In this document: positions 7,132-8,763 of the stretch, piece by piece
How positions within the stretch are numbered: position 1 is the stretch's first letter
How the letters are laid out: every line of letters starts with the position of its first letter
From: an uncultured Ruminococcus sp.
Lineage (GTDB): Bacteria > Bacillota > Clostridia > Oscillospirales > Acutalibacteraceae
Assembly (NCBI GenBank): GCA_902783815.1
Contig: CACZSM010000139.1
Coordinates: 1 to 8,763, forward strand
Reading direction: 5' to 3'
Length of the DNA: 8,763 nt
The notes under the pieces: generated by a model
Seen by the model: the letters and a program-made list of their open reading frames with translations, nothing else
The model's database searches: none
Told to the model about the DNA's origin: nothing
Made by a program: the position numbers and the translations under genes

Positions 7132-7359
7132 TCAATACTTTTTTATCTTCGGATCGAACTTCCATTTGTGTACGGGATACATTTCGTCTATGATCTCCTT
7201 TTCACCTTCATTGAGGTACTTATAGTGCCTCAATTTTTTCTTTTCATCATATTTGAGCGTAATTCCCTCCTCATTTTCCGCAAATATCTCTCCATTTCTC
7301 ATGCAGGCAGAATAAACTATCCTTCCGTCTTCGTCATAAATAACCTTTGGCTGGTTCAT
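7132..7359 (-). CDS. Small hypothetical protein (75 aa), convergent with queH
   Basis: I do not recognise this 75-residue, charged, tyrosine- and lysine-rich protein; it has no signal peptide, transmembrane segment or cysteine pair. Its first half (KVIYDEDGRIVYSACMRNGE) reads like short alternating beta strands with turns; the second half is Lys/Glu rich and ends KWKFDPKIKKY. Support for a real gene comes from context: AAAGGA (minus strand of 7368-7373) 8 bases before the ATG, and a strong sigma-A-type promoter immediately upstream with 17-base spacing. It faces queH with only 5 bases between stop codons, and the queH-operon terminator lies inside its coding region on the other strand. The plus-strand frames over the same bases have poor, hydrophobic, low-complexity translations. 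The gene call is likely but not certain. Confidence 0.7.
   Translation of the reverse strand: MNQPKVIYDEDGRIVYSACMRNGEIFAENEEGITLKYDEKKKLRHYKYLNEGEKEIIDEMYPVHKWKFDPKIKKY
7211..7239 (+). terminator. Rho-independent terminator of the nadE-queH operon
   Basis: A 9-bp stem (TTGAGGTAC pairing with GTGCCTCAA, one T-G wobble, five-base loop ttata) is followed directly by six T and then a further T-rich stretch. It lies 84 bases after the queH stop. It is oriented only for plus-strand transcripts, since the minus-strand side has no T-run after the stem. It lies wholly within the coding sequence of the convergent 75-residue gene. Confidence 0.85.
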
Positions 7360-7383
7360 TTACCTCATCCTTTCCGATAAAAC

Positions 7384-7412
7384 ATTATACAACTTTAAAT
7401 CTCTTTTGTCAT
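7384..7412 (-). promoter_or_regulatory. Promoter of the small hypothetical gene, with A-tract UP-like element
   Basis: On the minus strand, ATGACA (7407-7412, 5 of 6 to consensus) is followed by exactly 17 bases and a perfect TATAAT (7384-7389). Upstream of the -35, two A-tracts (the complements of T-runs at 7415-7420 and 7426-7434) resemble an UP element for the RNA polymerase alpha subunit. Transcription would start near 7377, leaving a leader of under 20 bases that carries the ribosome site. This is the best-matching promoter in the window. Confidence 0.75.
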
Positions 7413-7443
7413 CATTTTTTACATATTTTTTTTTCACTTTCTG

Positions 7444-7472
7444 TTCAAGTATCAATAAGGATGTGATATAAT
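7444..7472 (+). promoter_or_regulatory. Extended -10 promoter of aguA
   Basis: A perfect TATAAT (7467-7472) carries a TGn extension (TGA at 7464-7466). The -35 position at 17-base spacing reads TTCAAG (7444-7449), a weak 3-of-6 match. The start would be near 7479, about 64 bases before the aguA ATG. It is divergent from the small-gene promoter, with roughly 100 bases between predicted start points. Confidence 0.75.
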
Positions 7473-7479
7473 CAGCTTC

Positions 7480-7510
7480 AGGGGAACACTGATTTAATCA
7501 GTGCTTCCTT
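7480..7510 (+). promoter_or_regulatory. Perfect inverted repeat in the aguA leader (operator or RNA hairpin)
   Basis: The core cactgatttaatcagtg (7487-7503) is two 8-base arms around one central base. Allowing one A-C mismatch and G-T wobbles, the pairing extends outward to about 7480-7510 (aggggaa against cttcctt). It begins at about +1 of the predicted transcript. There is no T-run, so it is not a simple terminator. It could be a repressor operator, a 5' stabilising hairpin or a copy of a small dispersed palindrome; sequence alone does not decide. Confidence 0.6.
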
Positions 7511-7542
7511 GGTATTACAATTTGAGTAAAGGAATGAACCGT

Positions 7543-8652
7543 ATGAAAATATTAAATCACTTCCCCTCTGATGACGGCTTCTATATGCCTGCGGAATTTT
7601 CAGCTCACTTCGGATGTATTCTCATCTGGCCGCACCGCAGGGATTCCTGGCAGTTCGGTGCTTATGCTGCTCAGAGAGCTTTTGTACAGCTTATCAGACT
7701 TATTTCTGAATCTGAAAAAGTAATAGTCTGTGCGCGCTTTGATGACTATGATAATGCAAGAAGTGCCCTTCCGTCACAGGTAAGGGTCGTTGAAATGAGC
7801 AGTGATGACAGCTGGGCAAGAGATGTTGCGCCTACCTTTGTAACTAACGGTCAATGTATAAGAGGTATTGACTGGGGCTTCAATGCCTGGGGAGGTCTGT
7901 ATGACGGTCTGTATTTTCCCTGGGACAAGGACAATAAAATGGCGAGAAAGCTGTGTGATCTTCTGGACAAGGACTGCTACAATATGCGTCATTTTATTCT
8001 TGAGGGAGGCTCCGTACATTCGGACGGCGAGGGTACTATCCTGACAACTGAGGAATGTCTGCTCAGTCCGGGGAGGAATCCGGATATGTCTAAGGACGAT
8101 ATTGAAGATATGCTTTGCCGTACTCTTGGCGCAAAAAAGGTGATATGGCTCAAACGCGGGATCTACCTTGATGAAACCAATGGTCATGTAGATAATATCT
8201 GTGCGTTCACCTCTCCGGGAGAGGTCGTTCTTGCATGGACTGATGATAAAAATGATCCGCAGTATGAGATCTCGAAGGAATGTCTGGATATACTTGAAAG
8301 CTCCGAGGACGCAATGGGCAGAAAAATAAAAGTCCACAAGCTGCTGCTGCCAAAGCCCGTTTACCTTACGGAATCCGACTGCCAGGGACTTGACCGCTTT
8401 AATGACGAACCTACAAGACATCCGGGCGACCGTCTTGCGGCATCCTATGTAAACTTCTATATAGCAAACAAAACTGTTATTGTACCGCAGTTCGGTGATG
8501 AAAACGATAAAAAAGCACTGGAGTTACTGAGTACGCTGTTCCCTACAAGAAAAGTTGCAGGGCTTATCTCAAATGATGCCCTGCTGTCAAAGGACTTACT
8601 TATCGGAGGAGGCAATATCCACTGTCTGACCCAGCAGATACCCATTTTCTGA
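7543..8652 (+). CDS. aguA: Agmatine deiminase
   Basis: This guanidino-group-modifying enzyme hydrolyses agmatine to N-carbamoylputrescine and ammonia, a step from arginine-derived agmatine towards putrescine. The 369-residue length is typical. Family motifs are seen in order: FGCILIWPHRRDSW (residues 23-36), WARDVAPTFV (91-100, Asp94), FILEGGSVHSDGEG (151-164, Glu154), the NGHVDN block (213-218, His215 and Asp217), and the C-terminal GGGNIHCLTQQ (355-365) with the nucleophile Cys361. The arrangement of Cys, His, Glu and Asp residues is complete, so the enzyme should be active. Relatives often read RDTGPTFV where this has RDVAPTFV, a small difference near the active site. The ATG at 7543 is chosen because AAAGGA (7528-7533) is 9 bases upstream; ATG 7534 and GTG 7501 are in frame but wrongly spaced. 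The partner N-carbamoylputrescine amidase (aguB) is not in view. A hairpin repeat follows 13 bases after the stop. Confidence 0.96.
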   Translation: MKILNHFPSDDGFYMPAEFSAHFGCILIWPHRRDSWQFGAYAAQRAFVQLIRLISESEKVIVCARFDDYDNARSALPSQVRVVEMSSDDSWARDVAPTFVTNGQCIRGIDWGFNAWGGLYDGLYFPWDKDNKMARKLCDLLDKDCYNMRHFILEGGSVHSDGEGTILTTEECLLSPGRNPDMSKDDIEDMLCRTLGAKKVIWLKRGIYLDETNGHVDNICAFTSPGEVVLAWTDDKNDPQYEISKECLDILESSEDAMGRKIKVHKLLLPKPVYLTESDCQGLDRFNDEPTRHPGDRLAASYVNFYIANKTVIVPQFGDENDKKALELLSTLFPTRKVAGLISNDALLSKDLLIGGGNIHCLTQQIPIF

Positions 8653-8665
8653 TACCTGTTTGCCC

Positions 8666-8742
8666 TCCCCCTCGGTGAGGGGGACTTTGCCTCCCTCGTT
8701 GAGGGAGGTGGCGAGCGAAGCGAGTCGGAGGGAGTAAACTCC
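8666..8742. repeat. Hairpin-cluster interspersed repeat downstream of aguA
   Basis: Four compact hairpins lie in a row: TCCCCCTC-ggt-GAGGGGGA (8666-8684, 8 bp), CCTCCCTC-gtt-GAGGGAGG (8690-8708, 8 bp), a GGC/GTC stem with inner GC-gaa-GC and tandem G-A mismatches (8710-8726), and GGAG-taaa-CTCC (8731-8742). The first two are related to each other and each follows tttgcc. The GGAGGGAG at 8727-8734 could instead pair with CTCCCTC of the second hairpin, giving an alternative longer fold. From memory, very similar elements are scattered through Ruminococcus and Faecalibacterium genomes. It could slow or process the aguA transcript, but no T-run makes it a standard terminator. Confidence 0.75.
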
Positions 8743-8763
8743 ACAGTCCACACTCCTAACTTC
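8738..8763. repeat. Heptanucleotide array, cut by window end
   Basis: Straight after the hairpin cluster the sequence falls into steps of seven: actccac, agtccac, actccta, then acttc at the edge. Composition, strand and unit match the start of the array at 1815. Only three full units are visible, so its length and end are unknown. Confidence 0.65.

Noticed and set aside
7380..7542. Riboswitch or T-box ahead of aguA
   Set aside because: The predicted leader is only about 64 bases, with one palindrome and no recognisable aptamer core or anti-terminator pairing.
8666..8708. The two 8-bp hairpins after aguA as a rho-independent terminator
   Set aside because: Strong stems but no run of T follows either one, and they match the dispersed hairpin repeat better. 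Some slowing of polymerase remains possible.

Overview
The window looks like chromosomal DNA of a Gram-positive anaerobic gut or rumen Firmicute, most likely Ruminococcus or a close relative in the Oscillospiraceae. This is inferred from the split transketolase, the protein flavour, the sigma-A-type promoters with TGn-extended -10 boxes, and the hairpin plus pyrimidine-rich interspersed repeats. There are no rRNA or tRNA genes, CRISPR arrays, transposases or phage genes. Most of the content is housekeeping metabolism interrupted by two unrecognised envelope proteins.

Layout. (1) Positions 1-1608, minus strand: a signal-peptide protein with 11 exact YEPEPS hexapeptides and a C-terminal membrane anchor, followed by the N-terminal subunit of a split transketolase that runs off the left edge. 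(2) Positions 1609-2011: a divergent AT-rich spacer with a candidate promoter for each direction and a degenerate heptanucleotide array. (3) Positions 2012-7126, plus strand: a four-gene operon of glutamine-dependent NAD+ synthetase (nadE), an unrecognised lipoprotein with three related extracytoplasmic domains and a C-terminal transmembrane helix, an HAD phosphatase of the Gph type, and epoxyqueuosine reductase queH. A rho-independent terminator for this operon lies at 7211-7239, inside the next gene, which is coded on the opposite strand. (4) Positions 7132-7359, minus strand: a 75-residue hypothetical protein with a good promoter and A-tracts upstream of its -35 box. (5) Positions 7543-8652, plus strand: agmatine deiminase (aguA) with its own extended -10 promoter and a perfect inverted repeat in its leader. 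(6) Positions 8666-8763: a cluster of compact hairpins running straight into a second heptanucleotide array cut by the window edge.

How the genes relate. The identified enzymes serve separate pathways: the pentose phosphate pathway, NAD biosynthesis, phosphate-ester housekeeping, queuosine tRNA modification and agmatine/polyamine metabolism. No single pathway unites them. The parts most likely to be undescribed are the two envelope proteins, the heptamer/hairpin repeat family seen twice here, and the compact convergent arrangement around 7126-7359. I see no convincing new defence or mobile system.
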